Assembly (NCBI RefSeq): GCF_026626665.1
Contig: NZ_JAPNKE010000002.1
Span: 104,501 to 168,500 of the forward strand
Direction of reading: 5' to 3'
DNA from: Nannocystis pusilla
Lineage (GTDB): Bacteria; Myxococcota_A; Polyangia; Nannocystales; Nannocystaceae
DNA length: 64,000 bases
The notes beneath the pieces were generated by a model. That model did no database searches. It was not told the DNA's origin and saw only the letters and a program-made list of their open reading frames with translations. How positions within the stretch are numbered: position 1 is the stretch's first letter; each line of letters starts with the position of its first letter. Made by a program: the position numbers and the translations under genes. This document shows positions 28,061 through 36,650 of this stretch, piece by piece.

Positions 28061-28754
28061 GTGGATTTGATGGTTTTACCCAATCTACCCGATTGATGCG
28101 AGCCGGGCGCGGGGGCCGGCGCAGGCAGCAAACGAAACGCAGTTCAGGTGCTGATGTGGGTGGCGCAGGGACTGGCACGACGTCCAGGCCGGCGAGACGG
28201 CCGAGCTCGCTGGCCGCAGGCCTGGCGGGGCGCGAGCCGCTGCGCGCCGAGCCGGGGGCCGCGGCCCCGATGTCCGGCGCAGGCTCGGGCGATTCGTCGG
28301 CGACCGTGGCCGCGGTCGTCCGCCCGGGTGTGAAGATTCGCGGTCGCCGCGGCTCGACGAGTGTGTGCATTCGTGGCGGCCCGCGCCGAATCATCGCATT
28401 CGCATCGAGGGTCGCGACATTGCCCGGGGCCTGTTAAAATAATGTGAACACCACGCCCCGGTCGGCGAGCGCAGGGGCACCCGGGCCGACGTCGCGGCAC
28501 ATGCCCTTGCGGACAGGCCCGCCCCGAGCGGGCGGCGCGCCCGGGGCGAGGAGATCTGTCACAAAACGGTCATTGCGCGCCGCCGCGCCCTGGCGCCGCA
28601 GCCTCCACCGACGCCGCCGTCGCGATCGGTCGCCGTGGATCGATCTGGGCCGTTTGGCGCCGCGGCGGCCGTGCGTGGGCAACTCGATGCGCGCTTGTAA
28701 GCTCACGATTCTCCGCTTCCGTCGCTGACCCGGGCAAGGTACGTGTGGGGTCAC
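28061..28754. other. Long divergent intergenic region
   Basis: About 690 bp between the kinase-AAA gene (minus) and the desaturase (plus), so both promoters should be here. No gene is supported on either strand. A local AT-rich patch lies at about 28433-28446 (TTAAAATAATGTG). A CATG palindromic unit lies at 28500-28517 (CATG-CCC-TTGC-GGA-CAGG). Confidence 0.55.
28500..28517. repeat. Intergenic CATG palindromic unit
   Basis: CATG-CCC-TTGC-GGA-CAGG with the family's 14-nt geometry. Confidence 0.6.
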
Positions 28755-29846
28755 ATGGATCTCGAAGAATTCGCGGCGCTCCGGGCCGAGTTCGCTGTTC
28801 GAGGGTGGCACCGCAAGGCCACCGGCGCGGTCGTCGCCGAGCTCCTGTTCAGCTTCGCCGTCTGCATCACCGGCTACGTGATGTTCCTGGCCTGCGAGTC
28901 GCGGCTGTGGGCCTGGCTGGGCATGGCGATCTCGACCTACGGCATGCTGGGGGTCGTCACCAACACGCATACGTCGACGCATAACGGCACGAGCGACAAG
29001 AAGTGGGTCAACGACCTGCTGTCGTACCTCGGCTATCCGCTGTTCGCCAACCTGTCCCTCACGTACTGGCGCAACGCGCATATCACGATTCACCACGCGG
29101 CGCCGAACGTGATGGGGATCGACGACGATCACGACTTCATGCCGTGGTTCGTGACCACCGAGGCGGAGATGAGGAAGACGCGCGGGCTGGCGCGGTTCTA
29201 CTACCGCCACGTCCAGAAGTACTTCTTCCCGATGATCCTCTGGATCCACGTGTTCCTGCGCCAGAAGTCGAGCTGGGTGTTCCTGACGAAGGCGCTGCTC
29301 GACCCGACGCGGCGCCGGCGGGCCCACTGGCTCGACCTGCTGGCGATGTCGCTCTACTGGGTGGCGTGGATCGGCGTGCCCTGCCTGTTCGTCCCGTTCT
29401 CCGACGCGCTGCTGGCGGCGACGGTGCGCATCGCGTTCCTCGGCTACCCGCTGTTCGCGGTGCTGGCCCCCGCCCACTACCCGCACGAGGCCGGCTGCGT
29501 CCGCCGCGGCGAGTGGCCCAAGGACTTCCTGGCGCTGCAGACCTGCACGACCATCAACTTCCGCACGGGGCTGCTGGGCGGCTTCGTGTGCTCGGGGCTG
29601 CAGTACCAGATCGAGCACCACCTGTTCCCCAACTATTCGCACGTGTACTACAAGCGGATGAGCCCGCACGTGCGCGCCTTCTGCGAGCGCATGGGTTATC
29701 CATATCGGACGATGGGCTGGGGCGAGGCGCTGCTGAAGATCTTCGCCATCTTCGCCCGCCCGAAGCCGGTCGCGCCCGACCTCGAGACGCTGCACGACGA
29801 TCTGCAGGGCCGCTCGCCCGCCGCCGCCGAAGAGTCGGCGGCGTAA
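28755..29846 (+). CDS. Membrane fatty acid desaturase
   Basis: 363 residues with hydrophobic segments and the three His boxes of the di-iron desaturases: THTSTH near 75, HITIHHAAP near 115 and QYQIEHHLFP near 285. The third box with Gln in first position is typical of the front-end/acyl-lipid desaturase branch. It introduces a double bond into membrane acyl chains. The stand-alone gene starts at ATG 28755. No cytochrome b5 domain is fused, so a separate electron donor is required. Myxobacteria make unusual unsaturated fatty acids, in line with this gene. Confidence 0.9.
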   Translation: MDLEEFAALRAEFAVRGWHRKATGAVVAELLFSFAVCITGYVMFLACESRLWAWLGMAISTYGMLGVVTNTHTSTHNGTSDKKWVNDLLSYLGYPLFANLSLTYWRNAHITIHHAAPNVMGIDDDHDFMPWFVTTEAEMRKTRGLARFYYRHVQKYFFPMILWIHVFLRQKSSWVFLTKALLDPTRRRRAHWLDLLAMSLYWVAWIGVPCLFVPFSDALLAATVRIAFLGYPLFAVLAPAHYPHEAGCVRRGEWPKDFLALQTCTTINFRTGLLGGFVCSGLQYQIEHHLFPNYSHVYYKRMSPHVRAFCERMGYPYRTMGWGEALLKIFAIFARPKPVAPDLETLHDDLQGRSPAAAEESAA

Positions 29847-29989
29847 GGCCAATCGCAGGCATCCCGGGAGCGCCGAGCGTCGCGGCCGACGCGTCGGCGC
29901 GTGGGCGGCGAATCTCAGGAGCGGGGACCGTCGCTCGCCGGTCTCCGCGGCGGCGAATCACGGGAGCGAGGACTCGCCATCGCGGCGAA

Positions 29990-30742
29990 TCACATGAGGG
30001 ACGACTGGCAGGCGCCGAGCGCCTGCATGTCCTTGGCGCTGAGGGCACAGTCGACCTCGGCCCGCGTGCCCTGCTCGGCGCACGCCTCGAGGATGTCGGC
30101 GCGCACCTCCTCGAGGATCTCCTCGACCGCCTTGGCCTGGTCGCCGGCGTCGGCCATCGCCAGCTTCTCGAAGTGCGTGAACAGCTTGGTGCAGGTCTCG
30201 GGCTCGACGCCGCTGCCGCGCTTCTTCACGTGCAGCTCGCGCTCGGCCTCCTTCTCGGCGTCCTCGCAGCGCAGCAGCGCGTCGAGGGTCTGGGCCTCGG
30301 TGACGCACCGCGCGACCTCGGCGAAGATCTCGGGGCCGACGTGGACCCGCTGGTGCTCGAGCGCGTGGATGCAGTCGACCGCCGGCGGCGCCTTGTCGGC
30401 CATCAGCTTGGCCATGTGCGCGCACAGGGCCTCGTTGGTCGGCCCCTTCTCGGCGTGGTGCGACAGCTCGGCGAGGTGCTCCTTGAGCGCCGGGCTCGTC
30501 ACCGCCTCGGAGGTCTCGAGCGTCGAGGCCGCGCGCGCCAGCACGCCCGACTTGTCGTGGCTGACGTCGAGGTGCAGCGGCGCGGGCTTGCTCTCCGCGG
30601 CCTTGGTCTCCGGCGCCTTCGCTTCGGGCGCCTGGACCTTGGGCGCCTCGGCCTTCTTTTCGCCGCCGGGGGCCGCCTTGCCGGCGTCCGCGCCGCAGGC
30701 GAGGGCGAGGGAGATGCTGACGAGAATGGCTGCAGTGCGCAT
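29990..30742 (-). CDS. Lipoprotein of unknown function with conserved Cys pattern
   Basis: 250 residues. Signal peptide with lipobox LALAC, then a Lys/Ala/Pro/Glu linker of about 40 residues, then a helical domain with evenly spaced Cys (ALCAHM, VDCIHA, ARCVTEA, LRCEDAEKEAE, ETCTKLF, LEACAEQ, VDCALSAKD, GACQSSLM) that probably form disulfides in the periplasm. No family recognised. The 140 bp after its stop contain partial copies of its last bases (GGCGAATCNC-type repeats). Confidence 0.7.
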   Translation of the reverse strand: MRTAAILVSISLALACGADAGKAAPGGEKKAEAPKVQAPEAKAPETKAAESKPAPLHLDVSHDKSGVLARAASTLETSEAVTSPALKEHLAELSHHAEKGPTNEALCAHMAKLMADKAPPAVDCIHALEHQRVHVGPEIFAEVARCVTEAQTLDALLRCEDAEKEAERELHVKKRGSGVEPETCTKLFTHFEKLAMADAGDQAKAVEEILEEVRADILEACAEQGTRAEVDCALSAKDMQALGACQSSLM

Positions 30743-30804
30743 CGCCGGCACGCTACGCGACAGCGAACGCCGTGAACATCGCACGAAATGGCGGGTGTCG
30801 TGAT

Positions 30805-31710
30805 TCACGAGAGCGCAGGCGTCGATTCGATGCGACAGGCCTGCGCGATCGGGGGCTCGTCACCCCGGAGCAGCGCGGCGAGCACCGCGGCCCCGTGGAT
30901 GACGCTGTACGGGGTGCAGCGGCTGAACAGGCGCACCGCGTCGACCGCCCACAGCCGGCCGGCGCGGACGCAGCGGAGCTGACCGAGCGGCGAATGCCGG
31001 CACAGCGCCTGGGCCTCGGACGCGGCCGCGGCGAGGTCGTAGCCGCACGGCATGAACACCACGAGGTCGGGGTCGGCGGCCGCGATCTCGGCCCAGTCGG
31101 CGCGGCGCGAGGGCTGACCTGTCCCGGAGAGCAGGTGCTCGCCGCCGGCGAGCGCGACCAACTCGGGCACCCAGTGGCCGCCGAGGAACGGCGGGTGGCC
31201 CCATTCGAGGGCGAGGGTGCGCGGGCGATCGCGCGGACGCACCAGCGCGGCGTGGTGGGCGGCGATATCCGCCAGACAGGCCTCGCCGCGCTCGGGTACG
31301 CCGGCGGCCGCGGCCACGGCCCTGACGTCGTCGGCGAGGCCGGCGAGGCTGGTGGCGGCGAGCTCGACCAGGCGCGCGCCGGCGGGCAGATCGCAGCGGT
31401 CCGCGCGGGCGGCACGGACGTCGCAGATCGCCTGCGACAGCACGATGTCGGGCGCGAGGCGGGCCAGCGCCGCGCGGTCGACGACGTACAGCGGCTCGCC
31501 CGCGGCCACCGCGGCGCTGACCTGCCGATCGATGTCCGCCGGGCCGGGGCCGTGCGGGTGCATGGCGGCGATCCGGCTGCGCGTGAGCACCGGCAGGCCG
31601 CGGGCGATCGGGTGGTCGCACTCGTGCGAGACGCCGACGACGTCGAGGCCCAGCGCCGCCGCGAGGTCGGTGGCGGCGGGGACGAGGCACGCGATCCGGG
31701 GCGAGCGCAT
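30805..31710 (-). CDS. BtuF-like periplasmic-binding-fold protein without signal peptide
   Basis: 301 residues of the metal-chelate/cobalamin binding-protein fold: SPRIACLVPAATDLAAALGL at the start, HECDHP, LSQAICDV, LVELAATSLAGLADDV, LEWGHPPFLGGHWVPELV and PDLVVFMPCGYDL are all features of the BtuF-like subgroup. There is no signal peptide and no transporter permease or ATPase gene beside it. Such orphan forms are common in proteobacteria and are of uncertain role (cytosolic cobinamide or metal-chelate binding). Confidence 0.82.
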   Translation of the reverse strand: MRSPRIACLVPAATDLAAALGLDVVGVSHECDHPIARGLPVLTRSRIAAMHPHGPGPADIDRQVSAAVAAGEPLYVVDRAALARLAPDIVLSQAICDVRAARADRCDLPAGARLVELAATSLAGLADDVRAVAAAAGVPERGEACLADIAAHHAALVRPRDRPRTLALEWGHPPFLGGHWVPELVALAGGEHLLSGTGQPSRRADWAEIAAADPDLVVFMPCGYDLAAAASEAQALCRHSPLGQLRCVRAGRLWAVDAVRLFSRCTPYSVIHGAAVLAALLRGDEPPIAQACRIESTPALS

Positions 31711-31735
31711 GCGCGGAGGATAGCGCGGGTGCGCG

Positions 31736-32000
31736 TCGGCGGGTCCATGCGGCCAGGCGACGCGTGGGGTGACGGGGCGCGGTCGATCCGCGGGACCGCG
31801 AGGCCGAGCACCGCGACGGCGTCGGTCGGTCCATGCGGTCGGGGTGACGGGGCCTTCGCGGCGGCCGAGGGCGCGGTCGATCGGCGTGACCGCGAGGCCG
31901 AGCCCCGCGACGGCGCCGGCGGGTCAATGCGGCCGGGCGACGCGCGGGGTGACGGGGCCCTCGCGGCGGCCGAAGGCGCGGTCGATCCGCAGCACGGCGA
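31736..32000. repeat. Three tandem imperfect ~90-bp repeats covering the 3' end of the Pr6Pr-like gene
   Basis: Units start near 31736, 31826 and 31916. Each runs CGG-CGG-GTC(C/A)ATGCGG... GGGTGACGGGGC ... GCGGTCGATCNGC ... GAGGCCGA. The third copy contains the stop codon and the last codons of the membrane protein (31924-32601); the other two are non-coding partial copies downstream of it. Confidence 0.75.
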
Positions 32001-32601
32001 AGCCGACCAGCACGAACACCGCGACGCCGGCGACCGCGTCGGCCGCGACCGCGGCGACGCCGAGCGCGCCCACGTCGAGGAACGGGTACGGGTATTCGCC
32101 GGCCCAGGCGCCGCGGGCGATGGACCACACCAGGTAGGCCAGCGGGAACAGCAGCCACAGCAGCAGGTGGCGCCTGTTCAAATGGCCATGGTCGATCGCA
32201 CATGTCCACCAGACTAGGTAGAGCAGCGGCACCGCGTAGTGCAGGCCGGCGTCGGCCCACCACTGCAGGCCGCGGGGGCGCCACAGGTGGCGCAGGACCA
32301 GGAAGTACAGGCCGAAGGTGACGAGGATGTAGAGCCCGACGCCTGCGCGCGCGCCCGGACGCGCGAGCAGGCGGGCCAGCGGGCGCTGCGAGGCCGCGGC
32401 CGCGAGCCCGGCGGTCAGGGCGACGAGGCCGTTGCTGAGCACGCTGAAGTCGCTGACATAGCGCCCGGTGGCCCGCGCCGGGCCGACGTCGCCGGCGAGG
32501 GCGAGGCCGTATCGCAGCACCAGCGCCGTCACGGCGACGCCGGCCACCAGCGCGGCGAAGCGCCGGCCGCCCGGACGCAGGTCGGGGTCGTCGGGGGCCA
32601 C
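31924..32601 (-). CDS. Pr6Pr-like six-helix membrane protein
   Basis: 225 residues, GTG start at 32601, with six hydrophobic segments. Signatures of the Pr6Pr family are visible: YVSDFSVLSNGLVALTAGLA, FGLYFLVLRHLW, WADAGLHYAVPLLYLVWWT, FPLAYLVWSIARGAWAGEYP and YPFLDVGALG. The family is predicted to be an integral-membrane hydrolase or transporter; its role is not established. A CATG repeat unit (32187) sits within the gene. It is divergent from the propeller lipoprotein with about 120 bp between them. Confidence 0.8.
   Translation of the reverse strand: MAPDDPDLRPGGRRFAALVAGVAVTALVLRYGLALAGDVGPARATGRYVSDFSVLSNGLVALTAGLAAAASQRPLARLLARPGARAGVGLYILVTFGLYFLVLRHLWRPRGLQWWADAGLHYAVPLLYLVWWTCAIDHGHLNRRHLLLWLLFPLAYLVWSIARGAWAGEYPYPFLDVGALGVAAVAADAVAGVAVFVLVGFAVLRIDRAFGRREGPVTPRVARPH
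32187..32204. repeat. CATG palindromic unit inside the Pr6Pr-like gene
   Basis: CATG-GTC-GATC-GCA-CATG: CATG to CATG spacing of exactly 14 nt, but a poor inner stem. Confidence 0.5.
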
Positions 32602-32720
32602 CTCTGCAGCATGATCCGTGGCCGCGGCTCGTGCATCCGCGCGGGCGAAATCGGCCGACCGCAGAGCTCGCAGGCGTCGCGGTTTCGCCGGGCTCGGCAG
32701 CGATGTATCGTGGCACCACC

Positions 32721-34429
32721 ATGGCGCTTGCTCGCTCGATCGTCCCCCTCGGTCTCCTCGTCGCGTTCGCCGGCTGCACCCCCAGCGAGCCGGTCAAGGA
32801 CAGGGCGGCGGAGCAGCCGGCGCCGCCGCCGGTCGAGAAGGCGGCCCCGCCCGCGCCGCCGCCCGCGGAGCCGCCGCCCGCGGAGCCCGAAGGCGAGTTC
32901 GTGGTGACGCCGACGATCCCGCCCGAGCAGCGAGCGACGCCGCCGGTGCGCCGGCAGGACGGCGAGAAGCTGCGCTCGCTGTGGCAGGCGAAGGTCGGTC
33001 AGACCACGTTCCGCACGACGATGGCGCAGGTCGGCGAGCAGATCGTGATCGGCACCCACGGCGATTCGCTGGAGGGCAAGAACGACAAGACCGACGGCGT
33101 GTACGTGCTCACGGCGAAGACCGGCGAAAAGACCCGGTTCATCGCCACGCCGGGCAGCGGCGACCGCGACGTCGGCGGGGTGGCGATCGACGGCGAGACC
33201 GTCTACTTCACCGCCGACAACGCGCAGATCGTGGCGGCCACGCTCGACGGCGAGCTGCTGTGGACGGCCAAGGCCAGCGGCAAGGTGCGGCCGGCCCCGG
33301 CGCTGGCCGATCTCGACGGCGACGGCGCGGTCGACGTCGTGGTCGGCGACGAGTCGGGGACGCTGCGGGCGTTGAACGGCAAGACCGGGGCGCCGCTGTG
33401 GCAGAAGCAGAGCGGCACCAACGAATACGCGGCGCGCGGCTACATCGGCGCGGTGGCGATCGCCGACCTCGACGGCGACGGCCACGACGACGTGGTCGCC
33501 GGGGCCCGCGACGCGATCCTCGCGGCGTATCGCGGCAAGACCGGCGAGGTGTTGTGGCAACAATCGCGGGACTCGGGGATCCACGCGTCGCCGACGATCG
33601 CCGACTTCGACCTCGACGGAAAGCCGGAGGTGCTGGCCGCGTGGTCCTACGGCGATCTCAGCGTCCACGACGGCGCCACCGGCGAGCCGCGCTGGGCCAC
33701 GGTGGTGCAGATGGACGGCGCCGGCATCGAGGGCCTGTTCGCCACGCCGGTTCCGCTCGCGGGCAAGCCGGGGGTGATCGTGGCCGGGACGGCGTGGTGG
33801 GGCGACGAGGACGGGGTGGTGCTCGTCGGGGCCGAGAGCCGGGCCTATCGCGCGTACGAGGGCCGGGTGTCGGCCAGCGCGGTGGTGATGGACCTCGGCG
33901 ACGACGGCCGGCTCGACGCGATCGTCGGCACGGAGAAGGGGCTGCTGCTGGCATTCACGGCCGACGGCGAGCGACGCAAGCTGGCGCGCCTCGGCGGGGC
34001 GATCGAGGCCCCGGCGCTGGTGGCCGACGTCGACGGCGACGGGACGCAGGAGCTCCTGGTGGCCGCGCGCGACGGGATGCTGACGGCCTTCGCCACCGGC
34101 TCGAAGACGCCGCCGCCGATCCCGCGCTTCCGCGGGGCCTCGCCGCACAACCGCGGGGACATCGGCAAGGTCGCGCTCGGCTGGCGCTCGGGACAGGGCG
34201 GCGCCGCGGTCAAAGCCGCGGGGGGGCGAGGATCCGCATCGACTATCTGCGCTGCTGCCAGGACCTGGTCGAGGCGGCCACGCGCGCGCCGGCGCCCGAC
34301 AACGCGCGCCTGCTCGACGCGGCGTCGAAGTGCAACTCGCTGGCGGCGGCGGCGGTGGAGCGCGCCAACGCGATCGCGGCGGTCAAGCTGGCCGCGCAGC
34401 CGGCGGCGCTGCCCGTGAGCTGCGAGTGA
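32721..34429 (+). CDS. Lipoprotein with FG-GAP/PQQ-type beta-propeller (frame broken at 34220-34226)
   Basis: Starts MALARSIVPLGLLVAFAGC with a lipobox at VAFAGC, then a Pro/Ala/Glu linker. The body has at least five repeats of the form D-x-D-G-D-G followed by a hydrophobic strand and a 'W' strand (DLDGDGAVDVVVGDESG; GKTGAPLWQ; DLDGDGHDDVVAGARD; DFDLDGKPEVLAAWSYGD; DVDGDGTQELLVAARDG), a calcium-binding propeller. After about residue 500 the frame changes in a run of seven G; the continuing frame encodes ARIRIDYLRCCQDLVEAA and ends in LPVSCE. Corrected length is about 569 residues. Periplasmic or surface role; ligand unknown. Confidence 0.8.
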
Positions 34430-34768
34430 TTCGACCGCGTATGCATGGGTCGGCGGCGCAGGCCCAGCCTCGGGCCGCCGACGCCGCTGCGAGCGAGACG
34501 AGCATTGTCGCCTCTGCCGTGGGCCCGCGGACGATGCAGCGAGCTGCCAGCGAGCTGCGCCGCGGGTGCATTCGCGGGAGTAGGGCGTGGGCGCGTAAGA
34601 AGGGGCCTGGGGCCCATGCCCAGGCTCGTACCCGCTGACGCCGCGGCCATCGCTCAGGGGCGGTACGATCATTGTCGCCTGTGCCATGGCCGCGGGCAAT
34701 GCAGCGAGTCGCCAGCGGACTGGGCCGCGGGTTGCGTTCGATCGGAGGTGTCGTACCCTCGCCGGGTC
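34430..34768. repeat. Intergenic region with an imperfect direct repeat
   Basis: No gene. Two related copies about 167 bp apart: 34503-34573 and 34670-34740, both CATTGTCGCCT(C/G)TGCC ... GATGCAGCGAG/ATGCAGCGAG ... GCCGCGGGT, roughly 75-80 percent alike by eye. It lies immediately upstream of the SDR gene. Confidence 0.55.
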
Positions 34769-35520
34769 ATGCCGGAATTCACGGGAAAGGTCGCGATCGT
34801 CACCGGGGCCGCCACGGGGCTGGGCGAGGCCATCGCCGAGAAGCTGTACGCGCTGGGGGCCGCGGTGGTGGCCGCGGGGCGGCGAATGGAAGGGGTGCTG
34901 AAGCTGGCGTCGCGCCTCGACCCGTCGGGGCAGCGGGCGGTCGCGGTCGAGGTCGACGTGCGCGACCCCGAGGCCGTGCAGGCGTCGGTGCAGGCCGCGG
35001 TCGAGCGATTCGGCGGCCTGCACTTCGCGGTCAACAACGCCGGCGTCACCGGGCCCGCGGGCGTGACGATCGCGGACACGACGATCGAGGACTGGCGCGA
35101 GGTGATCGACACCGACCTCGGCGGGACCTTCTTCGGCATGAAGTACCAGCTGCCGGCGATCGTGCAGAGCGGGGGCGGGGCGATCGTCAACCTGTCGTCC
35201 GCCAACGGGGTGGTCGGGCTGGCGGGCCTGGGGCCGTACACCGCGGCCAAGCACGGGGTCCTCGGCCTGACGCGCAGCGCGGCGCTCGAGTACGCGACTC
35301 GGGGCGTGCGCGTCAACGCGATCGGGCCGGGGTATGTGAACACCCCGCGGATCGCCGAGATGCCGGACGAGGTCCGCGCGGGGTTCGCCGCGGCGCACCC
35401 GATGGGCCGCATGGCCGAGCGCAGCGAGGTGGCCGAGCTGGTGGCTTTTTGCTGTCCGATCGCGCGTCGTTCATCACCGGCGGGTTCTATGCGATGGACG
35501 GCGGTTACACTGCGCAATGA
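34769..35520 (+). CDS. Short-chain dehydrogenase/reductase (frame broken at 35446-35450)
   Basis: About 250 residues. Cofactor motif TGAATGLGEAIAEK, NNAGVTGPA, catalytic Tyr/Lys in LGPYTAAKHGVLGLTRSAAL and PGYVNTPRIAEMPDEV all mark a classical NAD(P)-dependent SDR. After ELVAF the frame shifts: restoring one T to the TTTTT run at 35446-35450 gives LLSDRASFITGGFYAMDGGY, the standard C-terminus. Substrate unknown. The C-terminal 'ITGG..MDGG' segment supports the repaired reading and argues against a real truncation. Confidence 0.85.
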
Positions 35521-35900
35521 CGCCAGGCCGCGCCGGCCGTTCGAGGCCCGTCGGCTCGCGCCGGAGCGCCGGGCCGGCGACCGCGAGCGGGACGAAGCTG
35601 GCGAAGGCGAGGAGCCTCTGCAGCAGGCCGCCGTATCGACCCGATCGCCAGGGATGGCGCCGGACATGAGCAGCACCATGTCGGCCATCGACGTCAGGTC
35701 GGCGACGGACATGTCCATCAGGACGTGATGGAGGAGGAGCTCGTGCGCGTCGCCGCGAGATCGCGTAGGTCTGCGCATTCGGGCCGCGAAAGCTCTCTGC
35801 ACATTCGCCGGCGCGTGCGCGAACAAGGGCTGGACGCGGACTTCGGGGCGCAGAAGCGCGCCGATGTCCGTGGGCCGCCGGATTCGTTATCATGCCCGGC
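35521..35900. other. Region without a supported gene, with one palindromic unit
   Basis: 380 bp. A unit CATG-TCC-ATCA-GGA-CGTG lies at 35710-35727. A minus-strand frame reading AHELLLHHVLMDMSVADL across 35660-35760 has no support beyond being open. I see no gene. Confidence 0.4.
35710..35727. repeat. Intergenic palindromic unit
   Basis: CATG-TCC-ATCA-GGA-CGTG; 14-nt geometry, one mismatch in the outer arm. Confidence 0.5.
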
Positions 35901-36413
35901 ATGAGCAGCCGCGCCTTCAGGGCCGTCCTCGCCGGGATGGCGATCGCATGCGTGCCAGCCGTCGCCCTGGCCGACATTCCGCCCGATCCGGACTCGCCGG
36001 ACGCTCACTGTTCGCTGGCCGAGCAGTGTCCGGGCGGCGAGTTCTGCGACTACGCGTTCAGGCCGGGGCAGCCGGAGGCCGAATGGAAGCACGTCGGCGC
36101 GGACTGCCGCACCGCCGTGGCGGCCAAGGGGCTGCAGCGGCGCTGCCGGGACGGCGGCAACTACAGCGGGCAGGAGCTGTTCTGCCCGCCGGGCGCGAAG
36201 GGGAGCTGGTCCGCCGACGGCAAGACGGCACCGCCGGCGCCGGCGAACGGCACGAGCGAGCCGGCGAAGCCCGCGACGAGCGAAGCGGCGAAGCCCGCGG
36301 CCGGGGCGAGCGAGCCGGCGAAGCCCGCGGCCAGCTCGTGCGCGCTGGGAGGCGCGGGGATGGGGGTCGGCTGGCTGGTGCTGGCGTTCGTGCTGCGGCG
36401 TCGGCGGCGCTGA
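35901..36413 (+). CDS. Secreted protein with MYXO-CTERM-type C-terminal anchor
   Basis: About 170 residues. Signal peptide AFRAVLAGMAIACVPAVALA, then a Cys-rich domain (DAHCSLAEQCPGGEFCDYAF, DCRTAV, RRCRDGG, LFCPPG), a repetitive linker built on SEPAKPA, and a C-terminus SSCALGGAGMGVGWLVLAFV plus LRRRRR. A Cys, one membrane helix and a terminal Arg cluster is the MYXO-CTERM sorting signal of myxobacteria, processed by myxosortase-type proteases and used to anchor surface proteins. ATG at 35892 is an alternative start. It is convergent with the HEAT gene, with a palindrome array between them. Confidence 0.82.
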   Translation: MSSRAFRAVLAGMAIACVPAVALADIPPDPDSPDAHCSLAEQCPGGEFCDYAFRPGQPEAEWKHVGADCRTAVAAKGLQRRCRDGGNYSGQELFCPPGAKGSWSADGKTAPPAPANGTSEPAKPATSEAAKPAAGASEPAKPAASSCALGGAGMGVGWLVLAFVLRRRRR

Positions 36414-36445
36414 ACGTCGCGGCCTGCAGGGCGTGGCGCATCGAG

Positions 36446-36505
36446 CATGTCGAAGAGGACATGTGATTCAAGACATGTTTTGAAGAACATGTCTCGAAGC
36501 GCATG
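36446..36505. repeat. Tandem CATG palindrome array, five CATG at 14-nt period
   Basis: CATG at 36446, 36460, 36474, 36488 and 36502, exactly 14 nt apart, separated by variable 10-nt spacers (TCGAAGAGGA, TGATTCAAGA, TTTTGAAGAA, TCTCGAAGCG) most of which form short stems. It lies between the convergent MYXO-CTERM and HEAT genes. Possible bidirectional transcription-end element. Confidence 0.8.
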
Positions 36506-36509
36506 CTTG

Positions 36510-36650
36510 TCAGTCGTCCTCCGCGGCGCCCTCGAGCGGCTCGCTCGAAGTGCATGGAGCGTAAGTCAATCGTCCTCGAGCGGCTCGCCCGCCGTGCATG
36601 GAGCGTGAGTCAGTCGTCCTCCGCGGCGTCCTCGAGCGGCTGGCCTGCCG
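36510..36650. repeat. Triplicated 3' end of the HEAT-repeat gene
   Basis: Three related copies start at 36510, 36566 and 36610: TCAGTCGTCCTCCGCGGCG(C/T)CCTCGAGCGGC. The copy at 36610 is the real gene end (stop codon TGA plus the codons for PLEDAAEDD on the minus strand). The two others are downstream partial copies, each still beginning with the stop triplet. Confidence 0.75.

Noticed and set aside
35655..35765. Minus-strand stretch reading LLLHHVLMDMS, resembling an NRPS condensation motif
   Set aside because: Too short, no flanking condensation-domain motifs; coincidence.
36446..36505. CATG arrays considered as CRISPR or tandem-repeat minisatellite
   Set aside because: Repeated part is only 4 nt with 10-nt variable filler, no cas genes; far too short for CRISPR.
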